64,000 bases of DNA from Puffinus mauretanicus (taxonomy: Eukaryota > Chordata > Aves > Procellariiformes > Procellariidae). Location of the stretch: assembly GCA_023333565.1 (NCBI GenBank), contig JAJKFH010003504.1, positions 4,054,005-4,118,004 of the forward strand. The letters are read 5' to 3'. A program made the position numbers and the translations under genes. The notes under the pieces are model-generated. The model was not told the origin of the DNA. It made no database searches and worked only from the letters and a program-made list of their open reading frames with translations. Below are positions 1-12,400 of the stretch, piece after piece (position 1 is the first letter of the stretch; every line of letters starts with the position of its first letter).

Positions 1-2288
1 TCCCCTAGTACATAACCTAAATGTTCTTTGCCGATGTCATCCTCTCTACAGTAGCCTTTTCAGGGTAGAAGACTGAAATCATGTTCAGCCTGGTGGTTTT
101 CTTGCCTGTAGTTCTTGCTGTTCTGTCCAGGTTGTCCCACTCTGGAGTCTCCTGTTTGGCTATATTTCTCCTGAAATGAACCACAGAAGAGTGAGCACCG
201 CTTCGCCATGGAGGACTGGCAGTGCCGAGGGGACCGGAGCAGTTAGCTTTTAGTTTTTGCTAACACGTCCCAGTGTGCCCTCGCCTTTTGTGGCATTATC
301 TCAGTGGTCTGGTTGCTGTAGTTCGCTTTGTCATCTTCTCCCTCTGAATCTTTTCTTTAACACGATTACCCCACCAGATATGTGCCACTCCGTAATTGTG
401 CTTAGCATTTCTCCTCGCTACGTGTCCTGCTGTGAACTCTGTCCTGTTTTGGGTCATCTCTCCAGTGAACCAAAGTCTTTCTAAACCTGTCCTCCGGAGT
501 GCCGTGTCTCCCAGCCCAACTCTTTAGGCAACAGGGAGCTGGTTTGAATGTTTGCTGCAGCAATTACCTTTTCACCAAGGTGTGCCATTTAATGCTGTTG
601 ATCAGGCAGGGGAGATGAGATATCTCAGTTTTAAAACACCACGTGGAGCTCCAGCGTGGACGGATGTGCACATATAGCACAGCTTATGGTGAGGAGGGAA
701 GTGTACAGAATATTATGCCGTCTTTCTGCAGCCGCAGACACAATAAATTTCCTCCCGTGTTGAGATCTCAGCCCCATTAGTGCTGGGCTTTATATTTGAA
801 GGTTGAGCCTGGAAAGATTAAAGCACAAGTAACTTGCTTACAAAGCAACTCTTGTACAAGAGCATTTGAAAATAGTCCTATGAGGTCCAGCAGGGCTTCT
901 CTCATCAGAATGCATTTATCAGTGTTCGCATGGCTGCAGATTTTGTTTGTCAGATAGTGCTGTCACAACTGCAGGGCTCAATGCCTCTTTTACCTTTCCT
1001 GGTCTCTATGTACAAATTCTTAAGGGTGGACTTTTTACCTGCACTTTTATGGGGCTGGTGTCCAGAGTTCTCCTCCCAGGTCAGGGCTCCAGCATCCTCT
1101 CTGCCAGCAGATTTATCTGCTCCAAATGGGATCAGACATCTGCTGTTCTTTCTTTTCGAAAAGCTACACAACCAGCAGTCTTAAAACACAGGTTTTCTCT
1201 GTTTACCAGTAGGAAAGAGCTACTGGGAAAAAAAGACTTGCAAACATGCAACTCTTGGCATGGTCATCTATGATGCCCATAGTCTCCCCACTTCTGCTGG
1301 TACGCCAGGCAGAGCTCCTGTGCAGGTTCCTGTCTCTTCCCCAAACTCCTACTGCCTTTCTCTTCAGGAGTCACTTTAAATTCTCCAAGTAGGCTTTTTT
1401 TTTTTTGTGGCCTCAGACTTCTTCCTGTGTGCTGAAAATTCAGGTTTTTAGAACAGCTGGAAGAGAGGTGGAACCATCAAATTATTAAAAATGGCATTCT
1501 GGCACTGTCCCCTAAGAGCTCTGAAGTTTTTGCTGGAAGGTGTCTATGTTGAATAACATTTTTCCTATCTTGTTTTCCAGACAGCTCCCTGCTGAGTTAC
1601 CAATATTCTGTTATTCAAAGTCATGCAATAGGCATGAAAATCTTCAAGCCAAAGTACAGTGTCATTTTATATTCTGTATTTTTAAAATAAAAAAATAGAA
1701 ATTATTGTACAATCTGTAACTACAGGCTGAAGTACCAAGCAATTTCACCTCTGTCACACTTATGATAAGGACCCTGTCAAAATCTCTGTCTTCTGTGATC
1801 AGACCATGTTAAATAAGCACAAAAGAAGAGCAACTATGTCCAAAGAGAAGTCTTCCTAGCCACAGATCCTGTCTGCAGCAGTGGCCAGTAGCAGGTACCT
1901 CAGGAGGACAATCAGACTAGGGTGGGCAAATATGCTCACTTCTTGGGGGCTTCTCAGGTTATGCTCCTCCACAGTTTGTGTCTCAGGGTCTTGTAGTTTT
2001 GCTACAAAAGATCTGCTGCCACATTTGTCTTCACAAGTTCTGGAACGATTGTGAGGGGACCCAGATGTATTCACATTGCCAAGGCCAAAGTATATTGCTG
2101 GAAATAGCGTCCCAAGGTGACAAGGTTTGAATCATGTGTAGGTGTAATTCCTGATGCTCAAGGGTGACCCAGACTTAAAGGAAATTTCTTGCAAAGTTGT
2201 ACAGATCCTATGGCTGAAATACACAGCTTTGCAGTCTGCAGAGGAGGAGGAATTTTCATTCTTTGATTTCATTAATAGAAAGAGTCAC

Positions 2289-2356
2289 CGTTATCTTATC
2301 TTGTTATCGTTATCTTTATCTTACCGTTTTATCTTTGTCTTATCGTTATCTTATCT
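2289..2356. repeat. TATC/TTATCGT-rich tandem repeat
   Basis: About 68 bp are built from imperfect units of the type TTATCTTATCG and TTATCTT, seven or more in a row. The repeat abuts directly on the 3' terminal fragment of a CR1 element at 2,357, with no unique spacer. Confidence 0.75.
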
Positions 2357-2416
2357 TGACGGTTGGACTCGATAATCTTAGAGGTCTTTTCCAACCTTAA
2401 TGATTCTATGATTCTT
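2357..2416 (+). mobile_element. CR1 LINE, 3'-terminal fragment
   Basis: This is only about 60 bp of the CR1 3' end. It has the GGTTGGACTCGAT and TTAGAGGTCTTTTCCAACC blocks followed by the terminal TGATTCTATGATTCT octamer repeat. The same blocks occur at 6,427-6,487 and 47,721-47,786. It is severely 5'-truncated, as is usual for CR1. Confidence 0.85.
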
Positions 2417-3692
2417 AGGAAATGCTTCCACCAGCCCTAAAAGCTTTGAAACTGTGATTGAGAGTCCCTTTGCTTTAGAGTGAAGATACGAAGTCCTCTA
2501 CGAAGAAAAGTGCGTAGTACTATTCTGGTCTTTTTTCCTTTTTTGCTTTTTCTTTTTTATTTCAATGTAAAATGTACTTAACGAATATTATGGGGGTCCT
2601 TACGCAGCACAGGGCAGAACATGTTCAATGCTATTTAAAAGGTATTTTTTAAGCTGGAGGATCTCTTTTAATTGTGACAGTATCTTTGGAAAGAGACTTT
2701 ATACTTTTTCACAAAGAGAAAGCAGAGAAGGAACTTATCTCAGGGCATGGAATCAGGGGTTTATTTCTTCTGTGATAGTGAGGGATAGTTTATTACAGTG
2801 ACATAAGACCACAGTCTCTCAAGAAACTGGGTAATTCATGAGCATACTGGTATTTGAAAGTATAAAGTTGTCAGCTGCTCTGCGAAAGCTTTTGGGGTCC
2901 CCTGAGAGCAGGACTGGAACAGGTTGGTGCCTCACTGTTGGAGGAAAGCTATGGGGGCAGAAAAAAACTTGCTTAAGTTCACTCTCCTTTTCTGGAGACA
3001 TAAATATCCTTGAGGACTGATTGCAGAACAATGCGAAACATGTTGGGGTGAAGCTGAACCTGGAGAATGAAAGCTAACAGGATGCAGATGGTGAAGTCTG
3101 ACAGAATAATGATCTGTGTCTCTGATGAAAAATGAGCAAGTGAAACATCAGTCAGTCTACAGAATTGTCTTGTCAACAGATCTGGCTCTGCTGAGGCCTT
3201 TTTTTAATGGTGTTGCGCAGTATGAGCAGCAGGAGAGAAAGGAAGTTACCTGCCACTTCTAGACATTTTAAACCCAAACCAAATGGAAATTAGAACAAAG
3301 GCCTAAATGCCATAGACCTGTCCCTAACCACAGAATTGTCTGCACTCCCTTTTCTATAAAACAGTGGAGACCAAAAGTGAATGGGAAGTTTGGGTTTTGG
3401 ATTATTGTTCTGAAAATTGTACTTTGAAACTCCTTTAGGCCATCTCTACTTCTTGCAAAAACACTGTCATAACTTCTCTTGTTGCCACCAGCTTGGTTCA
3501 TCCTTCTTCCAGAAGCAGCTGAAGTCAATGTAAGAGAAGATCAATGTGTTTAATGATCTGCGTTTAGATAATACCATCAGGAGCAGACTGGTCTTGTAAC
3601 AGACTGAAGGGGGGGATCTGTGGAAAGTATCATGGGGACGGTGTGTAGTCAGGAAGCCCTGAAGATGTTGGTAGGGGATATAGGTGGGATTA

Positions 3693-3908
3693 GTCATAGA
3701 ATGGTTTGGGTTGGAAGGGACCTTTAAAGGTCATCTAGTCCAACCCCCCTGCAGTGAGCAGGGACATCTTCAACTAGATCAGGCTGCTCAGAGCCCCGTC
3801 CAACCTGACCTTGAATGTTTCCAGGGATGGGGCATCTACCTCGTTGGGCAACCTGTTCCAGTGTTTCACCACCCTCATCGTAAAAAATTTCTTCCCTGTA
3901 TCTAGTCC
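3693..3908 (-). mobile_element. CR1 LINE fragment (about 215 bp)
   Basis: The + strand carries the reverse complement of a CR1 3' end: TCATAGAATGGTTTGGG, then AAGGGACCTTTAAAGGTCAT, TCTAGTCCAACC and CAGTGAGCAGGGACATCTTC. On the - strand this reads into the last residues of the CR1 ORF2 C-terminal region. It is the same subfamily as the longer - strand copy at 39,340-39,966. It is 5'-truncated and non-functional. Confidence 0.88.
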
Positions 3909-5868
3909 TGGTTATGGGGCCAGGTTATGGAATGAGGAGGAGAAGACCATGGCTAGAGTAGGTGAGAAGGAAGCAGTTAGTGCAGAGGGAGTCCAGGGCT
4001 GCTGAGAATGGCTCAGCCTGTCTGGAAACCTCTGCTGAGAGGTGGCAGAATGGTTCAAGGGTTCCCACTACTCCCTCTGTGCTGACTCCACTTTTTCCAG
4101 GCAAGTCTTTTCAGCATGCTGTACCCCCATCCTTGTCCCTTCTCTGTTCCCCCTTCAAAATGAGGAGAGGACCACAGATTGGCTCCTGGTGTATGGAGAG
4201 AAAAGCTGGTGTATCAGCCATGATCTGAGGTACTGTGAAGTCTGGAGAGATAGGATGGACACTGTTGGGGCTGTGAGGCTGTACCAGGGTTATTAAATTG
4301 GGGTGGGAGTGAAAAAAGACTTAGATCCCTTTTCTCATTAGAAAAACAGTCAGTGCTCCTCCTTCCATATCTCCAGTCTTCTCTTACTTTTCCTGAGCAA
4401 AATCTACATGCAATGGCTCTAACACTCAAGGAAAACTTCTTGAGGTAAAATGAGGTAAAATCTCAGGCCCACTGAAGTTAACAGCAAATTTATGAAGGTC
4501 AGGCTTTCCCCTGCTATCAGAGGTGATTTAGATTTAAGTCTGCTGAAATTCCCTGATTTACCAGGAGAAGCTCAAAGGAAGAGGTGGAGTTGGCCAAAAG
4601 AAAGAGGTTGACCTGGTGAAGGAAATTGAAGAGGATGTGTTCGCATTTAATCTGGCATAAATCTATGCCGCTGCCACAAGGAGCAACCCCACCTTAAAAA
4701 AAAATGCCAAAGACAGGGAGGAGGGAGGAGAATTATTTAGAATAATGAATACCAGGATGTAAATTGGAGGGGAAATAATACGGCTATCATTAAAACCTTG
4801 GACAGCAATATCCATTGGGCTGTGGGACAGCCTCCCATGGACTATGCATCGTGACTTGGGGACATTTTTTATGAGGAGCAATCCTCTTTTTTTAACTGTT
4901 TAGTTTATGGAATATTTATATTAATAAATGGTACATTTTTATGATATAATTTATATTGACTTTTATATGCTACTGCAAGGTAACTGTGAGATGCTGTCTC
5001 ATGTTGCCGTATAACGGCTGTGCCAGAGCTAGCAAGCTAGCACCCTTATCCTCTAAAACAGGGCATCCATTTCTGAAAGAGAAGAGAAATCAATAGGCAG
5101 CATAAAGAGCTGCTTTGCATGTGTCAAAGACTTCCCTAACAGGTCTACACAGAGTGAGGGCTTCTGTGCTTTGATACTGTAATTCTTACCTTCCTTGGGT
5201 TTTCCTGTATTTTGTTTTGGTTTTTTTTTCTGGAGAACTCTGTGTGCAGATACACCATTCAAACATTTTGACAAGGCAAGCCACACACATCTTCTGTTCA
5301 TGATTGTGGAAGACCTGCCTGTAAAAGCTGCTGATACTTTCCGTATTTGCTGCAATTTATGGTAAAAGTTAAAAATTTTTATTAGGTGGATTCACTAAGA
5401 CAGAATATGCCAGGTGTAGATTTAATTTATCTGAAAGCTGATTGCTCTGGTACTGTCAAAATAGTATTTCTTTTCTTTGTCAAGCTTTGTCCTAATTCTT
5501 TGCACTGGGGCTCCCTGCAGTGCACTTTAAAAGTGAAGGTGTGGGTCTTGGAAGAATTTGCACAGCTCAGGAAGGAAATACAGTCAGGGTAGGACTTAAT
5601 TTAACTTCCCAGGGATTTTTGATCCCACCTTAACATCTGTACTATCAAGTAAACCAGAATACATTATGTGCTTAGCAGTGAAAACAGATAAGAGCTCCTT
5701 GGTCAACATCACTGATCAACAGCACTGATTGCCCATCTCAACACATTTGTCTTTGCAACCCTGTAATCTTCTGATTAGTGAGATACTGCCAGGATCCAAC
5801 ACACAGGCTGGTTTAGGACTAAGCCTCCAAAAAGGCAGAGAAATATCAGAGCCAAGTCGGATTTTCTG

Positions 5869-6487
5869 TGGCCAAGAAGGCCAAAGGCATCCTGGCCTGT
5901 ATCAGAAATAGTGTGGCCAGCAGGAGCAGGGAGGTGATCGTGCCCCTGTACTCGGCACTGGTGAGACCGCACCTCGAATGCTGTGTTCAGTTTTGGGCCC
6001 CTTACTACAAGAAGGACATTGAGGTGCTGGAGCGTGTCCAGAGAAGGGCAACGAAGCTGGTGAAGGGCCTGGAGCACAAGTCTGATGAGGAGCGGCTGAG
6101 GGAACTGGGGTTGTTTAGCCTGGAGAAGAGGAGGCTGAGGGGAGACCTCATCGCGCTCTACAACTACCTGAAAGGAGGTTGTAGTGAAGTGGTTGTTGGT
6201 CTCTTCTCCCAAGTAACAAGCGATAGGACGAGAGGAAATGGCCTCAAGTTGCGCCAGGGGAGGTTTAGATTGGACATTAGGAGAAATTTCTTTACTGAAA
6301 GAGTGGTCAGGCCTTGGACCAGGCTGCCCAGGGAAGTGGTTGAGTCACCATCCCTGGAGGTATTTAAAAGACGTGTAGATGAGGCGCTTAGGGACATGGT
6401 TTAGTGGACATGGTGTGTTGGCATGACGGTTGGACTCGATGATCTTAGAGGTCTTTTCCAACCTGTATGATTCTATGATTCTATGAT
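5869..6487 (+). mobile_element. CR1 LINE, 5'-truncated, with open ORF2 C-terminus
   Basis: An open frame (5,868-6,404, 178 codons) encodes the C-terminal part of the CR1 ORF2 polyprotein, downstream of the reverse-transcriptase catalytic motifs. Diagnostic blocks are [65 protein letters not shown] and [17 protein letters not shown], followed by a stop. The 3' UTR ends in the ATTCTATG repeat. Endonuclease and polymerase regions are absent, so it cannot move itself. The intact frame suggests a fairly young insertion, or chance preservation. Confidence 0.93.
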
Positions 6488-9400
6488 TCCTACACTTAGG
6501 GTTGTTTTTGAATGGAGGACTTCAAGCCCCTTGAGCGTGATGAGCTTAAATGCAGCAAAGGATGCTGAATTTGGGAAATGCCCACACTTGCTGGTTGGTG
6601 GGATCCCTGATTGGTGGGATCTTAACGTCTCACCTCAAAGCCTGATCTTTACCCATGTGTATCTGTAAATTTACGCATCGGGGGCAGAGTAGTTATGGAC
6701 AGCCTGGTTTCTTCCTCTCCCTCCTGCACGTCAGCAAGAAGGGAGCTCTGGGTGCTGAGGGTAAGCAAGAGTCAGATCCCACGCTGCAGACCTGCTTGGC
6801 TCTAACCCAGGTCTTGTCTCCAGGGGCTCAATCCTTATGTAGATCTTCTCTGAGCTCTTCTTAAACACCACTGTTGAAACACCACTACTGAAAAGGACAC
6901 CGGAAAAAATTTGTTTCTGGAGTTTTGAAATATGGACAGGATTTAACCACTGAATTATGCTATGACATGACAGTCCTCTGGTTAAACCCTTCTGTCCTGA
7001 CAATCCCGTAGGGACAAGCAGCTCATGACAAGCCAAAAGCAATGTGAGTCTGTTGGCCTCCCTTAATCCTTCACTATGGATAGCAGAGATTCACTGAGGA
7101 CCTGATGCCAACCCTCTGCATTTTCACATTGCTGCATGATGACCAATATCAGTAGTTATTGCGCTGGTCTTTCTCCATCGACCCTCCCTGGGGAGGAAGA
7201 GATGGCTATTTATTCTTTAGGCTTGTTTCCTCACTGGCAGAACCAATGAATCCAGGATTCCTCCTGATTTCTGTCCACTGTCCCCTAACATGTCGCTTTT
7301 GCAAGACTTTCTGTTCTCTTCCACATCCCTTTCATCCCTTCTCCATATCCATGTCTCCTTCCCTTCTCCCTCCACCATAGCCACCCACACCAGCTTGTGC
7401 TTCTCCCCTTCCCTCACCTCTTCCTTAGGGAGCAGCCGGCACAGCCTTGGGTGCTCTGCTTGCTGTCCCCTCTGGTTTCTTACCTGTGCGTTTTTAATCC
7501 TGCCCCATAACCATTCCCGTTTTTCATTTGGTTTCCTCTACAGTCAGCTTTTTCCTCCTTTTCTCTGCCTTCTGCTTAGTCCTGCAGCCCAGGAAGGCTC
7601 TGAGGCTTTGCTAGGGCTGGGCTAGTGAGGGCTCAGTAGGAACTAGATGTGAAACAGCATGTGTTGTGTCTAGCTGCAAGCTATCTTCTTGGCCAACTGT
7701 CAGAATAACTGTCAGAGGAAGGTCTATGTTCCCCTTGCCAGAGTGGTGGGGACATGAACCCCATTATTTTTTCCCTTTATCTCAACAGTGATTTCCATAA
7801 AAGGGTGTAGGAACAAACATCTTTGAGACTCTTGCCTTTCTGATAAATCTGCTTGAAATGAACTAGCAGGTAAGAGAGGACACAGAGTGATTGTATAAGC
7901 TCCCTTTTCCTGGAAAAAAAAACTGCTAAAAATAGTGCTGGGTGTTAATAACTTAACAGACTGGGAGATGGATCTGAAAGTTTTGCTTTGGGCTCTGATC
8001 TGAACCTTCCCGCTGTGGCAGGATTTGGACTATGCCAAAGAACTGGGAAGGCTGCAGCTTCCACTGAAGCCTGTGTGCATTGCTGCCTGCATTTAGGAGC
8101 AATCACTTGTATGTGCTCATTGAATTCTCTCTGTTCCTGATCTTTGGCAGTTCCCTACAGCTTAGCTGCTTGCCATCCCTTAGGATCATGGAGATTTCCC
8201 CGCGTGGATTTGAGGGATTGGTGTGGATGGTGAATCTTTCATTATTGCACCTTGGAGCCTGCATCTTCTGGCTCTCACACTGAATTTTGGTTTTCCTGCC
8301 TAAAATACATGATGACAACTTTAAGGATATTTATAATATTAATGCAGTTATTCACCTTGCAGATTATTTGAAATTAAATCTCTTAGCGTACTTAAATTAT
8401 AGGATATTGCCTTATAAATCTCTGTATAGATTTCATTAATAGTTGATTGTGCTTGGTTTCTATTATTTTTTCATCAGTACCTCAGGGTACTATTCAGCAA
8501 CCTACAGTTTACAAAGAAAGTTATCTAAAACAACAAAAAGTTCTTGGCTTTTATTATAAACAAATCTGCAAAAATAGCTGATGAATCACCACAGAGATTT
8601 TGTCCAATTTGATGATTAATTGTACTGTATTTAGACAAATCAGTGCATGCTAGCACATACTTTCTCTCCAAAGCTTGTAGCCCACAGGCATTTATAATCT
8701 CAAGCTCCCTAAAAGAGCCAAGCAATTTCAAAGTTTATTTTGTTATTCTGAAGCCTCTTATCCTGTTCTGGCAGAGACCTGAACCAAAAAAATCAACAAT
8801 AGGGGTGCAGCTGGTGGAAATATCTCTAGAGGCTCATATTGCTCAACCTGTCAATTTTGTGTATGAGTCTTGAAACTGTAAATAAATAAAACCAAATGTA
8901 GGGCTTTACTGTAACCACATTTTGCTGCATCTCTAGCACAGACTGGCCTTTAATCCAGAGTGGGTCCTATTCTGTGCCTGTTCTTCTGGCACAGCAGTGA
9001 CAGTTTTCTGTGGTTAGCATGCAACAAAAGCCAAGGCCAGCAGCTGATCCCTCTCTTGCGTGTGTCCCCTTTGCAGCCTTGGACAGCCAAAACACTTATC
9101 AGTCATCTGGGCGTGGGGCATAATACAACCAAACTCCAAAGAGCACAGAGCGGCATGCAGCAGCAGTCAGCATCCTTCCACACTGACAAGCCAACCTGTT
9201 TTTTTCTTTCCTGAGTGTGAAGATAATTCTTCCAGATGCACCTCAATGTTACTGATACAGTCTTGCTCAAAGCTTTCCGAGGCATCGTGCCTTTACGTAA
9301 GGCAATGGCTGTGATCACTGCAGAAGGTCACCTTGTGCCGTGCCTGTCAGAGCCCTTTCCTGTGCAACCTCATATCTCAGTGTAGGTTTCTGACCACTGT

Positions 9401-12400
9401 CTCACAACTTTTTCATCGCGGTTCAACTGCAGCCTCAGGCAGGCTTGGATGTTGGCAGAGATCTGACTCATCTCTTTTGTTTGTTGCTTTTTTAAGCAAT
9501 GGCTTCCCATGGACTTCCTACCCGTTCTGAGGGAAGTCCAGCCCTACTAAGTCAAAACACTCAAGGACTTTTACGTGGGCAGGATTTCATCACCTTCGGG
9601 TTGTAAGTGGAGATGCTTAACCTTTGTCCTGAGCATTTTTGTTCTGAGGATGAGCCTTTCCTATCCGGATGAAATTGAATCATGATGCCTGCCTGTCTGA
9701 TACAAGTATTGTCAGTATGTTCATTTTCTTAATGCTAACCCACTGGGTAGTCTTTATCCTCTCCTCATAGCACCCAGACTAGAAGTTAATAAGTGGAAAA
9801 AAAAAAGAAACAAAAGCCTGAGTTTCATTGCCATATTCATGGTTTAGTCTTGCAATTCAGACTCCTTGCGAGCACCTGTCTCATGTTGGACAGCAAGCAG
9901 TGTGTAAGTATCTGGATAATCAGGGTCCTTAGCTACCATTTTCATCTGCTTCCCCTCATCAGTCTCTCTTCCCACGAACAAGTAATTATATAAGGCAAAG
10001 ACTGGGAGCCCATTAAAGAAGACATCTCTGATGTTTCTTTTCTGAGATCCAATAAACAAGATTGATGGACTGATTGCTGTGCAGAAAGCATGTGGAACTT
10101 GCAGTTGAGTTTTTTGTGTTCTTCATGCTACATACCAAAGCCTGGGCAAGCCTGACCATTGCAATATCTGTAAATATTAGATAATGCTGTTCAAATACAC
10201 TCCCCTACTAAGCAAGTATTTTTTTCTTCAGAGAGTAGTCCTCTTAGAGGAGTGAGGGAGGAGAAGAAGGATGAAGCTGCATTGGTTGAGTGGGGTTGTT
10301 TTGTGTTCATCAATTCCTGTCAACTTAGAAGCTTTTGAGATCCTTCTAGTGGTGTTTCTTTTCCTCCACAAGGATATAAATATACAAATGTGGTCCTATC
10401 TCAGCTAGGAAGGAAAATTCACATGAAGCAAAGAGTAGGGTCCTTTTGCTTCACACTAGTATACAAGTCAGCGATCCAGCACCATCATCTGTTCTGCTCC
10501 TCTGTGGCTTTTAACCAGGATGGTGAAGTCGGGGGATATAATTGCTGACTGTTATTCATATATGGTAAGTGTAAAGAGGCCATTAATTGTATAGGTGTAA
10601 ACAGGCAACTGAAGTCGTAGCAGTGCTACCCAAAACCACAGCACAGGACAAGACTGTAAGAGGAGCACAGCACTGGCCAAAGAGGTTCTACATGGAGCCT
10701 GATAAAGCAAGGGCATTGATTGCATTGGATTTCTGCTTGATTGCATGTCAGAGGCAGCAGTAGGCTAGAAAAGTGGGGTGAGACAACACCAGGAGGGTTG
10801 CAAACACAGCCACAGAAGCACTGGTAATCGGCAAGGAAAAGCTATGAGGGAGAGGGAGAGAGACTTTTGGGTAGAAGGGAAGTGAAGAGAGATTTGGAGC
10901 TGTGAGGAAAGAAGTTGCATAATCTCTTTCACTCCCCTCTGAGTTTTGGGAAATAAAGCTTTGCGCATTCTCTGTAAATAAACAATAGTGGTTTAGAGAT
11001 AGCACTCCTGGCTCCGTCATACATTGCTTCTTCTAAGGGGAAGTAGCTCACACGGCAGAATTGCTAACCATGAAGATCAGAAAGGGGAACACTACTTTGC
11101 CTTTTTGAAGAATTGAATGAAAGCATTAAAGAATGTTTTGGTTTCCTAATACCTGAGACATGTTAAAAATGTTCCTTCCCAAATCTCTAAAAGAAATGAA
11201 TGTTATTCTAAAAAGCCATCACCAGTGTCTGGCATTGCTTCCTCTGGGCATCAAATGTGTCCTGTCTCCCTTGTCCCTGAACTCTTTCTAAAATGAGCCT
11301 TGCAATTCTGGGTTTGTCTTCATTGTGGGTCTTTCAAAATGCCATCAGGATGGCCAAGATCTAACCAGTACTGAGCACCACAGCAGGATCCTTCCCATGG
11401 CTCACATAGTAAGCTGTGTAGCTTTATAATTCCTGGAGCACTTCCATTAACTCAGCCAGAAAAAATCAGAAAGGAAAAGAAAATGTCCCTGGCTTAGGGA
11501 TGTCTTGTGTGGTGTGGCTGAACATATCCAACCCCTTTGACAGATTCTGCAATGATGATCTGCAGCCTACTGGATGCTGCAGTCCAGTTCGGGCAGCTTG
11601 ACTTGACTTGCTGAAATCCAGATAGAAATACTGTCTCAGTGACAAATTAAGAAGCTGTAACACTCCTCGAAGTTTCCTGGAACCTTACAGACGTGCTCAG
11701 TGGCACAGTAAAATCTAGTCTGACTTCCACCTTAACTAAAGGCAGCTGTAGTGAAACCTGTGATGTTAATGGACTGAATAGGAGGCTGGAGCTCTAAAAC
11801 CCTAATGAATGCAGGTTGGAGCACTCCCCGCTCTGAATTACCCCCACAAAGGTTACTGTTTAGCCAGAAATAGTGGTACAGTGCGTACATTCTGGCTTGA
11901 CATTGCTGGGGCAGTTAATTTTTACTAAACTCTATTTCTTGTATTTTTGCCCCCATGCATGTGTGTTTGGCTTCCAGCTAACTGTGTGCATAGCTGCTTC
12001 TCTGTGGGGCATAAAGATATACATTGACTAAGCCCATGTAAAATGACAAGATCCTGGGCACAGGTGAGTCTTCTGGTCTGGTAAACCAGGATGTGTGTTT
12101 GCCCTACATAGTGCCCATGTTACATGACTTAATCAAAATGACCTATTTTTTTAGTGCTTTATTTTAATTGAATCATTTTTATTGAGTCCCAAGGGGGATT
12201 AAAGTAGAACTGCCTCGTTGTCTTTTTGTCTCTCTGAAGCAATTTGTCAATGTAATCCCAAGAGAGATGGAGAAGGCATGATGATAAAGGCAGCATCTGT
12301 TGCATTCCCTCTTCAGAATGCTTAGGCTGCATCTTTTCCTCAGAAAAATCAAGTTAATTGGTTTTATTGGCTCTTGGATGTTTCTTTTTTACTACTGGTC

